Below, piece by piece: positions 1 through 9,758 of a DNA stretch of 26,736 nucleotides. The position numbers and the translations under genes were made by a program. The notes under the pieces are model-generated. The model saw nothing but the letters and a program-made list of their open reading frames with translations. It searched no databases and was not told the origin of the DNA. Location: contig JAJKFJ010001309.1 in the NCBI GenBank assembly GCA_027382625.1, positions 1 to 26,736 on the forward strand, in the 5' to 3' direction. Numbering within the stretch: position 1 is the stretch's first letter; each line of letters begins with the position of its first letter. Origin of the DNA: Tetmemena sp. SeJ-2015 (lineage: Eukaryota > Ciliophora > Spirotrichea > Sporadotrichida > Oxytrichidae).

Positions 1-5
1 TTAGC

Positions 6-569
6 TCATGCAACTGAAAGCTTACTTGAATAGTATGGCTGGGCTTCCAGGCTTTGGAGCATCTCGGGGCTGATTTCAATAGTCTCAAGCTTATCCTCCT
101 CGAGCTTTCCTGATACCCTCATCTGTTGTTGCGCATGTACGAGACGCTGAAGAAAGTCGCCTCTGAGGGTGCCGAGTATGGCAAGCATGAAGTTTCTCTC
201 AGGCAGCTCTCCAACGTCGTCGTAGTAGCTGAGGTGCTGGATTAGCTCTTTATCTCTCTTGACCATCTCAAAGATGCTGGCAACAGATAGCTCTGGATAG
301 TTAGGCACGTTGACCTGCATCAGATCAGCCGTCCTAATCAGCAGCTTCTGCCCTGACAAGACGTCTCTGAGGAATCGCAGGCTTGTCTTCTTCTGGCTAG
401 GTAGGTGAAAGCCAGCTATGATAGCATGAGTGTGCATGGGGAAGAGCTTACCTTAAAACTTGAGGTATGAGTAGAGGTCGCTCTTAGAGCTGAAGCGTGG
501 CTCAAGCTGTCTGCTGCTTACAATGTGAGTCTGATTTATACTTGTCTGTGCTCTGTTATTTGAGTTCAT
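6..569 (-). CDS. TBE-like 22 kDa protein, copy A (intact)
   Basis: This frame is open for 187 codons when TAA/TAG are read as Gln. It starts at ATG 567-569 and stops at TGA 6-8. Under the standard code only the last 143 codons are visible, because one TAA-coded Gln interrupts it. The protein is soluble-looking and lacks a signal peptide. It is recognised mainly by its paralogues in this window (21300-21899 and 25770-26414), which share the blocks SSKSDLYSYL, LRFLRDVLSGQKLL, YPELSVASIFEMV and ERNFMLAILGTL. TBE transposons of Oxytricha carry a gene of this size (22 kDa) of unknown function. It diverges from the 57 kDa-type gene at 1089, as in copy B. By analogy with copy C, the transposase should lie just left of the window, converging on this gene. 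There is no premature TGA or frameshift, so it may still be functional. The family assignment is inference from gene order plus size. Confidence 0.8.
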
Positions 570-1088
570 GGTGACTACTGCTAACTCCAGCTCGTCCTGA
601 GTGCTATTTAATAAAGTTTGAGATTGATTGATTTTAAGTTACCTAAGTAACTAATAGCAGCTTGAGTACTTAATAGTAGGTGATGAGAGCTTAATTATTA
701 ATTGGGTGAACTCCAATGAGCACATAAGCTTATGTCTCCTAGGAAAGCTCCTCTGAAAGTAACTCCATGAACGAGGAGGGTGCACCTCCAGTTTCTATAG
801 CAATCAGCTATGTTAGATGGTTTTTTATCCAAAGTGTGCAATAGGTATGAATTGGATGTTTTCAAATTTGGTAAAAAGTATGACTTGGATGTTTTGACAT
901 CAAAGGTATGAAATGGATGTTCTTGGATTTCTCAAAAAGTATGAATTGGATATTTGACTTACCTTGAGGGAAGTGAGTGAGTAATCAATTCAGGCTGAGT
1001 ATAGGAGGTGCGCGAGCCTTGCTATGGCTAATAGGGTGACTTAAGTTTATGTGTTTTATTATTTAATAGGAATTACTAACTATTTAAT
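570..1088. promoter_or_regulatory. Divergent intergenic region of TBE-like copy A
   Basis: This 519-bp region lies between the divergent 22 kDa (-) and zinc-finger/kinase (+) genes and should hold both promoters. It contains the iterated motif at 845-954. A block around 715-765 (cacataagcttatgtctcc and neighbouring bases) resembles the matching region of copy B near 22050-22075, so part of the spacer is conserved between elements. I see no convincing coding frame in it. Confidence 0.5.
845..954 (+). repeat. Four iterated GTATGA..TGGATGTT motifs
   Basis: The 16-mers gtatgaattggatgtt (845), gtatgacttggatgtt (878), gtatgaaatggatgtt (906) and gtatgaattggatatt (939) repeat at spacings of 33, 28 and 33 bp. 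The DNA between them is only loosely similar. They sit about 135 bp upstream of the zinc-finger/kinase start. A single degenerate copy, gtatgattatggatgctt, lies at the equivalent place in copy B (22168). A binding-site array for a transposon or host protein is the simplest reading, but that is inference. Confidence 0.7.
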
Positions 1089-2630
1089 ATGGAGGCCACA
1101 CCCCAATAGCAAGTTGCCCTCACAGCCAATAGAAGCAAAACCCAAACTGCAGCATAAATCTATATCAAGGAGAGCTCCAACCAGCTATCCAATGCCTCTC
1201 TGCAAAGAAAGCGAGGAGAGGAGCAATACGACTCGTGGCTCCAGCTATGGTAGTTGCAAAGACTAGGCCGCTAAAAGAGACAGAGTTAGAAGCCTAGGCT
1301 ATTGATGAGCTGCCAGCAATGCGGGAAAATCTATAAGCCAAAGGAACTCAAAAGACATCTTAAGATTCACAAAAGAGTCCAAGGCTGCTATCAGCATTTG
1401 AAAATCAGAGGCAAGTATGAGTGCATCATTTGCTCTGAAAATATTCCTGCCTTTAAGAATTCCCGCCAGCTTAAAGAGCACCTAGCCAAGCATCCAGTAG
1501 AAGCGCTTCTCTAAAATGGATACTCGCGCGTCCTCTTGCAGTCGCTCAAGCAATTTTAGAATGATGATTCCAGCGAGCCTCTGAATGAAAAGAGTTATGG
1601 AACCTCAGTGGCAACTCTTACCCATCCGCAGTCATCACTGTGCCATTCAAATTAGAAAGAGTTGCAGCTGGAGGAGCCGCAATAGCACTTCTCGGATTGT
1701 TTGCATTCTATAGAAGAGGAGCTCAAGAACTGCTAAAATTCTATAGCGTTTGAGTCCTCTCAATCGAAACTCTCTCAGGCAACTTCAATATCTCATAGCC
1801 AACTCGAGTTAGTGCTTGACGACTTGGAGGTCGCTTTCACGATTCGGTGGGAGCTCTTGCTTATAATTGAACACATGGCAGCTAGAGGCAGGCTTTTCCT
1901 TGCTCCACCTGACTCCCCCTTTGAATACAGAGGGCATCATGAGTACTTCAGTAAGGACGACCTCAGGAAGGACGCCTCGACATTTATGAGAGCCTTTCAC
2001 GAGTTCAAAGTCATTTAGCACTTAATGAGCAAAGGCGTCTAGGGTATTGACTCACTTGAGAAAATCCACGTCTGGAGAGAGGGAGTTCTGATGGTATATC
2101 ACGAGTTCGACTACACTTTTGCATAGTTTACTAAGGGTCCGTCTTCGGGTTACATGCTGCTAGAGGTGCTGGAAACCATGCTCTCTATCGTTAAGAGCAT
2201 CCATAGCCAAGGTGTAGTCCATCGATGCTTGAGCCCATCGTACTTCAAGATAAAAGGTCCCAGCCCTCCAAAGGTCTTCTTGGGAAACTTTGAGTTCGCT
2301 TCCATCTCTGGCTAAATAAGTCTAGACTAAGGACTACCCCCAATCCCATGGATCAGGCATCGAGAGGTTGCAGAGCTATTGGAAGCCAAGCCATCACTGG
2401 ACACGTACTCGATGGGTCTCATCATCTGTAGCGGGTTCTTGAAGGAGCCTTTGCTCTCCCTCACCACCGAGCATGGGTCTGTACAGTAAGCTCTCCTCTT
2501 CAGTTGTTGGTAGGCAGAGTATTCGTTCTATGAGAAATGGCTCATGTAATCTCTGACCAACTTCCCAGACTCCAATCTTACATTGGATGACTTGCTTAAT
2601 AATTTAAGGAGAGTATGTATAAAGCCATGA
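1089..2630 (+). CDS. TBE-like 57 kDa zinc-finger/pseudokinase protein, copy A (intact)
   Basis: This is an open frame of 513 codons in the TAA/TAG = Gln code, from ATG 1089 to TGA 2628-2630, with no internal TGA. The start was chosen because the stretch before the zinc finger (WQLQRLGRQKRQSQKPRLL) is conserved in the same frame in copy B. Residues 75-94 form a C2H2 finger (C75, C78, H90, H94), and residues 112-135 form a second (C112, C115, H131, H135). A Ser/Gln-rich linker follows, then a protein-kinase-like domain from about residue 230 to the end. The HRD-equivalent site reads H378-R379-C380 and the DFG-equivalent reads N400-F-E, so both catalytic aspartates are absent and no glycine loop is evident: a probable pseudokinase. 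Oxytricha TBE elements encode a 57 kDa zinc-finger/kinase protein, which this matches in size, architecture and its divergent 22 kDa neighbour. DNA binding by the fingers is expected; the role of the kinase fold is unknown. Confidence 0.85.
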
Positions 2631-3166
2631 TGTATTGTTTTTGTAGATTAAATTTTATTCTCTATTTTTCTTCAGGATTATTAAGCGTGAATAAACTCTT
2701 AAGTTAAATTTTAATCAAACCTTAAATCTATTCTTAGAGAGATTTAATTCAAGTCTCTTGATTTTTTCTTCTTCACTCATTTGGTTGCAAACGGAAGTAT
2801 AATTGATTCGTACGTGTGATTAGAAACAATCATTCTGAATCAGGAACATAAATTGTTCATGAATCTATTCTGTGATTATACAAGTGAAGGGTTCTGCTTC
2901 TAAAATCTGGATTTGAATACCTAAGTTGTTTCCTTCATGAGTATGAGAGCTCTATAGCTTTTCTCTATGAAAATAAGTTTAGAAAAAACTCAAACTATTT
3001 TTACTTGAGACAAAAGTCTTAAGAGTTACTTTCATTATTTCATATTACAGTGAAGTATGTGAATAGATCTTGTTTGGACATGAATAGAATCGAGGGCTCT
3101 TGACCACTCACACTCATTACATTCTCATCAAGTCACCCTCATGATACTGCTCGAGCTCTGTTCTCA
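2631..3166. other. Non-coding flank right of TBE-like copy A
   Basis: AT-rich DNA without a long frame in either code. The right end of copy A should lie here, but I could not identify its terminal repeat. A GTATGT...TTTTGTAG segment at 2613-2646 could be a 34-nt intron that would replace the kinase C-terminus with about 60 other residues. The simple TGA at 2628 fits the expected protein size better. Confidence 0.4.
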
Positions 3167-3802
3167 TCATTTTTAGAATTCCAAATAATTATTCTGAAGT
3201 CTGTTTGGGAAATGAAGATATTAATTTAGCGAGGCTGAATTCATGTAGTAAATTGCTTTGATTTACTTATTTCCTATGTAGAGGGCATAGACTTCCTTAT
3301 ATTCAAGTGAAAATTTTAAAATTTTAGTTTGTGATTTTTTTTCCATGAATGCTATGTATTTTTTCTGATCTGGCCCCAAATCGTTCTCCTTCATGCTGTT
3401 TTGTGTGATATTTCTGATCAGAAACGCTAAAAGATGTAACTTTTCTGATCTCGAAAAAATTGATTAAGCAGCCTCTTTGTTTATTTTATCAAGGTAACAT
3501 TTGGCTTGAAACATTTTCAATTCTGCCATGAATGAAATCGAAAAAATATTTTTTTCTTCCAATCGACTTTTCACTAACATAGAAAAGTCCTCTACCATCT
3601 GGCATTGGAATATTTCAAAAGACTGGCATAATTTTTTTTACCCAAAAATTAAATCTAGGGCTGCAGCATTTTCGTTTTTTATATTCAGGTCTAATCTGAG
3701 TCTTGATGATAACTTTAGTGTAATTGAGTTCAAAAATAATTTTGAAATTTTTCTTGATATGACTTTTAAATCGCCTGTAGCATTTTTGATTTGAGTAATC
3801 TT
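3167..3802 (-). CDS. Unrecognised protein, probably a 5'-truncated or broken gene
   Basis: With TAA/TAG as Gln this minus frame is open for 211 codons and ends at TGA 3167-3169. The frame is closed upstream by a TGA at 3803-3805. No in-frame ATG lies near the upstream end, so the 5' part is missing, frameshifted or spliced. Composition looks protein-like: basic and mixed helical, with blocks such as MAELKMFQAKCYLDKINKEA and EYKEVYALYIG. I do not recognise a family. Part of it (about MKENDLGPDQKK) lies in the direct repeat at 3357-3450, which recurs at 26632-26717. Neighbouring minus-strand coding-like sequence at 3942-4184 may be an earlier part of the same gene in another frame. A micronuclear host exon (MDS), a transposon gene or chance are all possible. 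Chance is less likely, given 211 codons without TGA and sensible composition. Confidence 0.45.
3357..3450 (+). repeat. Dispersed direct repeat, left copy, with CTGATC motifs
   Basis: The core around 3367-3420 contains atcgttctccttcatgctgt, which recurs identically at 26654-26673, followed in both copies by tttgtgt. Each copy is studded with three TTTCTGATC words (left copy near 3362, 3411 and 3442). Both copies lie in the same orientation 23 kb apart. On the minus strand the left copy is read as part of the frame at 3167-3802. Confidence 0.75.
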
Positions 3803-3941
3803 TCACTTTTATTTAAAGTTATTTAATTGCGAATAGTGAATGACATAATATTTTTATTGAGATTATTTCGAAAAGCCTCTGAGAGAGAAGAAAGCGATAT
3901 GATGTAATCTAAGAATTTTTTCATAGAGTAATATCTACAAC

Positions 3942-4184
3942 TCAAAATAACTCATCCACATTATTTAAGCAAGGTGTCATGAGAAAATTTTTGATTTGCT
4001 TATGTTCGATGTAAAATTTATTTCTTGCAGCAAAAATTGCGTCATGATAGTTTGAGAAAACAAAAGTGTCATATTTATATGTAAGTTCTAAAAGTGCTTT
4101 TAAAAAGTTGAAAAGAATTTCTGACTTAATTGAAATTAGAAAGTGAAGCAAAAATAGAAGTATGTGAAAGAGAAATGAGCTTAT
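3942..4184 (-). pseudogene. Possible fragment of an unrecognised gene
   Basis: This minus-strand frame has no stop across about 80 codons and ends at TGA 3942-3944. It begins with a very hydrophobic stretch (SFLFHILLFLLHFLIS) followed by a mixed, protein-like sequence (about LTYKYDTFVFSNYHDAIFAA). Downstream the same frame has two TGA codons before merging with sequence near the frame at 3167-3802, so the two could be pieces of one decayed gene. No family was recognised. An uninterpreted chance ORF in AT-rich DNA remains possible. Confidence 0.3.
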
Positions 4185-4354
4185 TTAAAAAAAAATATTT
4201 TGAAATTTCACAAAAATATGTTTGCTTAAAAAAAGTATTAGTCTATCTTAAAATAATTTTTATGACTTTAGTTCAAAATAATATTTCAAGATAACCTATG
4301 GAATTACTTTCCTTTTTTTATAAAATCATTTGGATATAAATAATGATACCGCAC

Positions 4355-4380
4355 AAAAATTCCTCGCGCGCGGAATTTTT
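4355..4380. repeat. GC-rich perfect palindrome
   Basis: The arms aaaaattcc (4355-4363) and ggaattttt (4372-4380) enclose tcgcgcgc. A further tgcgc follows on the right, partly paired by the left gcac. This is a sharp GC island in AT-rich DNA. It shares the core (g)aattccgcgcg with islands at 24027-24045 and 24156-24174, suggesting a dispersed short element. Confidence 0.7.
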
Positions 4381-5518
4381 TGCGCAGTGATTCCTCAAAA
4401 CTATTTAAATGTAATCACTTAAATCTCTTTTAGATTGAAAAATTTCGAGGTCAATAAAATTTTGATTTAGTTTTATATTAACATGGGCAACTTATTATCG
4501 CCTGAACTTGTCTTACCAAAAAAATGAATCATGGCACTTATTTAAAGTTGCTAATGACTAAGCATTATTTTTCAGATTAATTTAAATGAAAGAGTTTGAT
4601 TTAAAATATTTGAAATAAAATGTTCTGGTTGAATGAACTTAGAATATTGTATGTGAAATATTTTGCTATATGAATTTAGAAAATAATCAAAACTATTTAA
4701 AGAACATAATTTTTTGAGATAAAGGAAAAATTTATTTACTAAACTGCAATTTTTAATTTCTTACTTATTTATGGAAGTCTATGATATAGAGTTTCTTCTT
4801 TCATTCATGGTGGGTCTAGATAGTTTAATTTTAAGAAATGGAATTATAAATTACTAATTGAGTAATATGGGATGAATATGATTAGTGAATTTCAAATTAC
4901 AAATACTAGTTTATTTAAACAAAGAGACTCAGCTGTACCGAATAATATTTTAAATACGCGTTTGCTTGTCTCTTAGAGATATTTGTTTTGTTTTCTCTAC
5001 TCTATTTTTTATTTGGTTTGGGCATATTCAGTTTATATGAGTCAAGTCTCTGACTCTATAGGTTTTTTGTAAAACATTTTGGCTGCTATTTGCTAAAACT
5101 TATCTTGATCTTAGGTTTGAATATATCCTTGTCTTTGATTGTAGTCTATGAAATGTATACTTCATTAGCTTTAGCTCATTAGTACTTTTAATGACTGCTC
5201 GTTCACTTCAAGTGTGCCTCCCTAATAATCACAATTAGCAATTGAAAATCAAGTAAAATTTTGCTAAATCATAGCTAAACTTATTAATAATCATCATAAT
5301 GAGTTTTAGAGAATAAAGGTTTACTTACTTTAGTATGTTTAATTCAAAATTTTGGAAATGTGAGCAGGTATGCTCCTTCTGTTTAAGTAGATGGCCCTTT
5401 CCTTCATGTTTTTATTTTAAATAAATGAAATTAGATAATAAATTTATATATTAAAGCGCTGTTGACTAGCTTTCTAGTGAAATTGTATTTTTAAAAATGT
5501 CAATCATAGGTAATCTAA
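4381..5518. other. AT-rich region without recognised genes
   Basis: I found no convincing protein in either code, no RNA gene and no long repeat. Runs of A and T dominate, typical of intergenic or internally eliminated ciliate DNA. Confidence 0.4.
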
Positions 5519-5690
5519 TCATATCCTACCTATAATAAGATCGAGAGAGGATTGATTTAACTTTTCATTACCCTCCAAATTCTCTCTATTTTTACTAATT
5601 CTTCTCAAATTCTTATTTTAATTCGTTTGTTTGGCTTTCTTTGATCTGCTAAATCTATTCTGTCACAGCTCATAAGTTAAAGTTCTACTT
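5519..5690 (-). pseudogene. 3' remnant of a TBE-like zinc-finger/kinase gene (copy D)
   Basis: On the minus strand 5640-5530 matches 23455-23555 (+) closely in DNA. In protein it reads NLEGNEKLNQSSLDLIIG versus FLEGNIKLNQSLLDLIIA in copy B, and it aligns loosely with the C-terminal SNLTLDDLLNNLRRV of the intact copy A protein. It stops at TGA 5519-5521. Upstream sequence is degraded and is then split by the Merlin-like element inserted at 5764. It is therefore the tail of a fourth TBE-like element that predates the Merlin insertion. The alternative, a terminal inverted repeat, was considered and is less likely because the reading frame is conserved. Confidence 0.5.
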
Positions 5691-5755
5691 TCTAAATGTT
5701 TTAGAATTTAAAATATATTATAATTAATCAATAAAACCTCTACTAAATACAATTT

Positions 5756-5763
5756 TTCTACTC
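5756..5763. repeat. Left 8-bp target site duplication (ttctactc)
   Basis: Identical to 11281-11288, directly abutting the outer ends of the terminal inverted repeats. Eight bp is the duplication length typical of Merlin/IS1016-type transposons. Confidence 0.85.
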
Positions 5764-5877
5764 GGGCGGTGGGTCCCCACATCGCACAACTCTTCATTTT
5801 AAGTTTAGTAAGCTATATAAGTGCCATGCAAAATAGTGTATACTCAGTAGTACTCCTTATTTATGTTTAGTTAGGCA
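5764..5877 (+). repeat. Left terminal inverted repeat of Merlin-like element
   Basis: It pairs with 11130-11280. The inner part (catcgcacaactcttcattt through ttatgtttagttaggca) is nearly identical in inverted form. Compared with the right copy it lacks about 37 bp just inside the outer 16 bp. Confidence 0.85.
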
Positions 5878-7433
5878 ATTTAAGTCAAAAATTGTTTAAA
5901 TTATACAAATAATTATATTTATTTTAAACTATTAAAAAAATTTTCATGCTAACTCTAAGTAAACATATTATAACAAATCTATATTCTAAAAGTTGTAAAT
6001 TCTAAGCCAATACAAAAAAATACAAGAAATTCACTACAAAAGTTTACTATTAGTAAAAGTTATTGTCTACTAAAAGAATCATGATTTAGTTAAATTAAGT
6101 GAATGATTAAAATTATAGAAGAGGATCTTTATCTTAATGGAAGATGAAATAACAATTTCTCCATGATCTTTATCTTTTTAGATATCATATTAAAAATTAT
6201 TATAACTTTATTATATCATCACCTGAAATTGCATTACCAGCAGATATGATGTGAGCAATCTCATTAATTCTTATAAAAGTGCAAAACAAGTTTTGACCAT
6301 ATTATAACTCTGATCTTAAATCTCCCAGCAGACATAACTGGCTAGGATGCAAAAATCTAAGATTATTACCTCCTGAATCTAATGGTCTTCATATTATACA
6401 ATACCAACATTCTTTAGCATCCTCGTATTTGATCAATTTTAATTTAATATAGAAATTTATTTGATTTTCCATTACACGATCAGCTATATTTTTCTATGAA
6501 ATATAATAATAAATTATCTGACAATAATAGTGAAAATTTGAGATGATTAGTTTAAAATAAATAATAACTGTGTAATTAAATTTTATTTATATATCCTATT
6601 CCACATAATAATTGAGAAAACACAAGTCGATTTGACACAACAGCGGTGTATTGTAGAATACTTTACAACTATAGGTCTTCTAGCAAATGCTATGAACTGC
6701 CAAGACTAATTATAATAAATTAGAAAAAATATTATTGACGTTATTATTGTAAAGTAATATCTACATAAGCTTTCGAAATATATTTATTATAAAGCCTATA
6801 AAAAATGTTTTATTTGTTTTGGACTGCTGCAGAGATGTTTTGTAACCTGCGGTGGAACTTCAAATCAATAAAATTATATTGAAAACTAATATTATCATTT
6901 TTTTTATTCAAAGTTAGAAATGGATAACTAAATATAAATTCAATAATAGAAACTTTTACAAAATTAAAGTAAATAGATACTTCAACAAAAATAAGCAAAT
7001 GATATCAACTTTCACATCTTTAAATAACTTATATTATACTACTTAAGAATTTATACATTAGCTCAATACATTTTAACAACTCTTAATCGAGATGTGATAC
7101 TGTTAGTGTTAATACGAGATGTGATATGTAGTAATAACGAAATAGATGCAATAATAAGACCTTTTCACAACCGATTTATGAATATTTATGATCTTAAATC
7201 ATATTATTTTTAAACACTTTTATAATATTTATTAATCATAATTCTGCGATAATAATTGATAACCACATTTATTATGATAATTACTTAAACGTTTATACAA
7301 CTTTAATCACTATAATTAAATTATATTAGCATTAGAGTCACATTGTTGATTAGCGTCGAAATGGCTACATTGACGGCTTTGCTTACGTAGATATATTTAT
7401 TTAACGAGTGTGAATATGTCTACTGCCGCAAAA
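5878..7433. other. 5' interior of Merlin-like element, no recognised gene
   Basis: Very AT-rich. Slightly richer islands near 6120-6470 and 7340-7400 look coding-like but give no recognisable protein on either strand. They could be remnants of the transposase N-terminus or of a second element gene. Confidence 0.35.
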
Positions 7434-9758
7434 GGATGTCACTGAAATGGGTTTAAGGATGAACTGCCCTAAAAATTGGAGCCTATCAGTACTATTCGCA
7501 GTAATGACAGACTACTTTACAAAAATATTTAATCATTTATTGATTATATTTATTTTTAAAAAACCTTTTAAAGATATGGAATAAAAAGCCAGGACATGTG
7601 CTCAAAATTGTGTATGGTTAAAGATAGTATATTTAGAGGACATAGTCTCTTTACATCAAAGGTCTCTCGATTATCACCTTGATATAACTTAATTTATATA
7701 TAGCCTTATGCGTTGCTCTATTTCTAGTTGAGATATGCGCGAAGGTTGTTGTTGCCATTAAACTACTCTGATCATTACTCAGCCTAAGGCCATTCATTTT
7801 TGACAGTTTTCAAACACTCTATTTAGCTATATAGCACTAACAAAGATAAATTCTTGTTTAGTATAAAACCCAATGATCAGTGAAAGCTAAGAGTCACTTT
7901 ATTAAGCAAATATCCGTTAAGATACTAAAAAAACGGAGATGTGTTTGTTATGCTGCCACATGTACTTTTTCGACTCCCATATTTTTAATCGCGATATCTA
8001 AAATAAAAACAAGCATGCAGGAATATGAAATTTTAAATCACGGATTATTCTTTCTCCTTGCCTAAAGAAACCTTTTTAGGGCTTTAACAGTAGCTCATGT
8101 GATTCTAGAAGAAAAAATTACTTCATGGCAAGAACTGAACTGTTGTACCTTATTCAAGTAAAGGAGGAGATTATCTCTTCTACATAAAAGGTATTTAAGT
8201 GTGTAATTGCTTAGTAAAATTATTTTTATGCATCAAACTGTTAATTGAAGGCAGTTACATTCATAATATATTAGTAAATTTTAAATAAATTAGGAAAATA
8301 TATGATAATAACAAACTTAATGTGCCTTTTTATTTATATTTACTTCCCAAATGGTACCTGCACCTCCGAGCTTCCAGATATGAAATAAAATAATATTAAA
8401 TGGTATTTTTTAAGATATTCTATTACAATGACACTTGTTGTAGACTACTAAATTTTAAAATCAGTACCAAATTTTATCTTAATATAAAAATAATTTAGAA
8501 AGTCTATCGGGAAAATTTATTCCGCATTACACACTGCTATTTTCAAGAAGTACATGTTTGAGCAGAGATAATTTAAGTTATCGGGTGACGTTCAAATAAT
8601 AAATACTTATCATCTAATACAATTTATATATTTTATGATAAATTCAAGCAGATGAGTGTATTCCTAAAAACTATTAAATTAAATTATATTATTAGATGGC
8701 AGAGAAGGATTTTTAAAATACGATATATCTAAAAAGTACTATATTTATCTTAATACTAGATTTATACAAATTAATTCCTCCTATGAGAAATTAATGATAA
8801 AATTAGAATATGATTACACATCGCAGTCTCACACATTATTTATTTTTAAATTATGAAGGCGCTGTTCGCAAGCATGACTGATAAGTTTGGCTATTCGGGA
8901 TTATATAGGAGGATTAATTTATTTATTAATGTTATTTTTTTGATAACTAGAAGTGCAAGATTATGCGTAAAGAGAACAGGACTGGAGAGACCTTTACTAA
9001 TTTGATTGCGCATAATATTGAGCCGGGATCAAAGGTCCATCATGACGGCCATTTATCTTACCTTGAAGTCCCTTGGCAAAGGCTAGGCATGTATCATGAG
9101 AGACACATTCACAGTTCATCATTTAAATAAATGTAGAAAAAATTAAATATTTTTTACAACTTAAAATTACATATACATATAGTATTATCAGTTCAAACCC
9201 GATTTTTCATAAACTTGTCAGTTTCCTTCTGTCAGGGCTGGACGAAATAGTACAAAGCAATTGCCATCTGGGATAGAACTTGGTACTTCTAGCGCTTCTT
9301 GTCGGCCAAGTATTGCAACAAAATGTTAAAAAAAGGTAATTTAACTTTATTTGATCCCACAATTTTAGGTATATTTATGGATTTGCACATGCAAAAAATG
9401 GATGGATTTGAAGCCACTTCTCTAAAGTTCAGTCAATGGACTATAAACAGTCGCTACTTACAGGACAAACTGGCTTCCTCTCCAGTAGCCAAAAATTGGG
9501 GCTAAACGTATAATAATATCAATAGGGGAATAAAGAACTATGGCACACTCAAACCTCATAGAGTGGTTATGGGGAACAATCTAATACTATTTGCACCATA
9601 TTTACAATATAATACCTGGGACTGATGCTCATCTTGACGAGTATATATACGAAGGGTTATGGAGACGCGACCTGCGAAGAATACGTAGCATTGATGATAA
9701 GTAGGATTTTATTACACAAGCTAAAATTTTAGAAAAGATTTTTATAATATATATTTGA
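7434..9758 (+). pseudogene. Merlin/IS1595-like transposase, interrupted
   Basis: Recognisable pieces occur in order. At about 7434-7560 is FKDELPQKLEPISTIRSN, like the zinc-binding/SIR region. At about 8570-8600 is KLSGDVQI, the stretch before the first catalytic Asp. At 8805-9130 a single frame reads NMITHRS, QVWLFGIIQ, RTGETFTNLIAHNIEPGSK and VHHDGHLSYLEV (second Asp), then the HERHIHSSSF motif. At 9543-9758 are HSNLIEWLWG (third acidic residue) and LDEYIYEGLWRRDLRRI, ending at TGA 9756-9758. AT-rich segments of roughly 40 to 900 bp separate these pieces, and one in-frame TGA lies at 8879-8881. The family performs DDE cut-and-paste transposition with 8-bp duplications, consistent with the flanks. 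Whether the spacers are introns, eliminated sequences or secondary insertions cannot be settled here. Confidence 0.75.
9299..9505 (+). pseudogene. Receiver-domain-like fragment inside the transposase
   Basis: Inside the interval separating HSSSF from HSNLIEW, this frame reads LFDPTILGIFMDLHMQKMDG followed by FEATS. That resembles the phospho-acceptor region of response-regulator receiver domains (consensus near DLILMDxxMPxMDGFEA), with the acceptor Asp at the MD of MDLHM. Only the central ~40 residues are convincing; the rest shows no clear receiver structure. Hybrid histidine kinases are common in ciliates, so capture of a host gene fragment, or a macronuclear-destined segment lying inside the element, is possible. 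The usual Pro after M is replaced by Gln. Confidence 0.5.

Noticed and set aside
1051..1304. Plus-strand ORF overlapping the start of the zinc-finger/kinase gene
   Set aside because: The frame starting at ATG 1089 is the one conserved with copy B across the junction into the zinc finger, so this is an overlapping shadow.
1809..2021. Minus-strand ORF inside the pseudokinase gene
   Set aside because: Antisense to an intact 513-codon gene; no recognisable protein.
6810..8065. Small ORFs inside the Merlin-like element (6810-6998, 7880-8065)
   Set aside because: Short, AT-driven and without recognisable motifs; they are not continuous with the transposase blocks.
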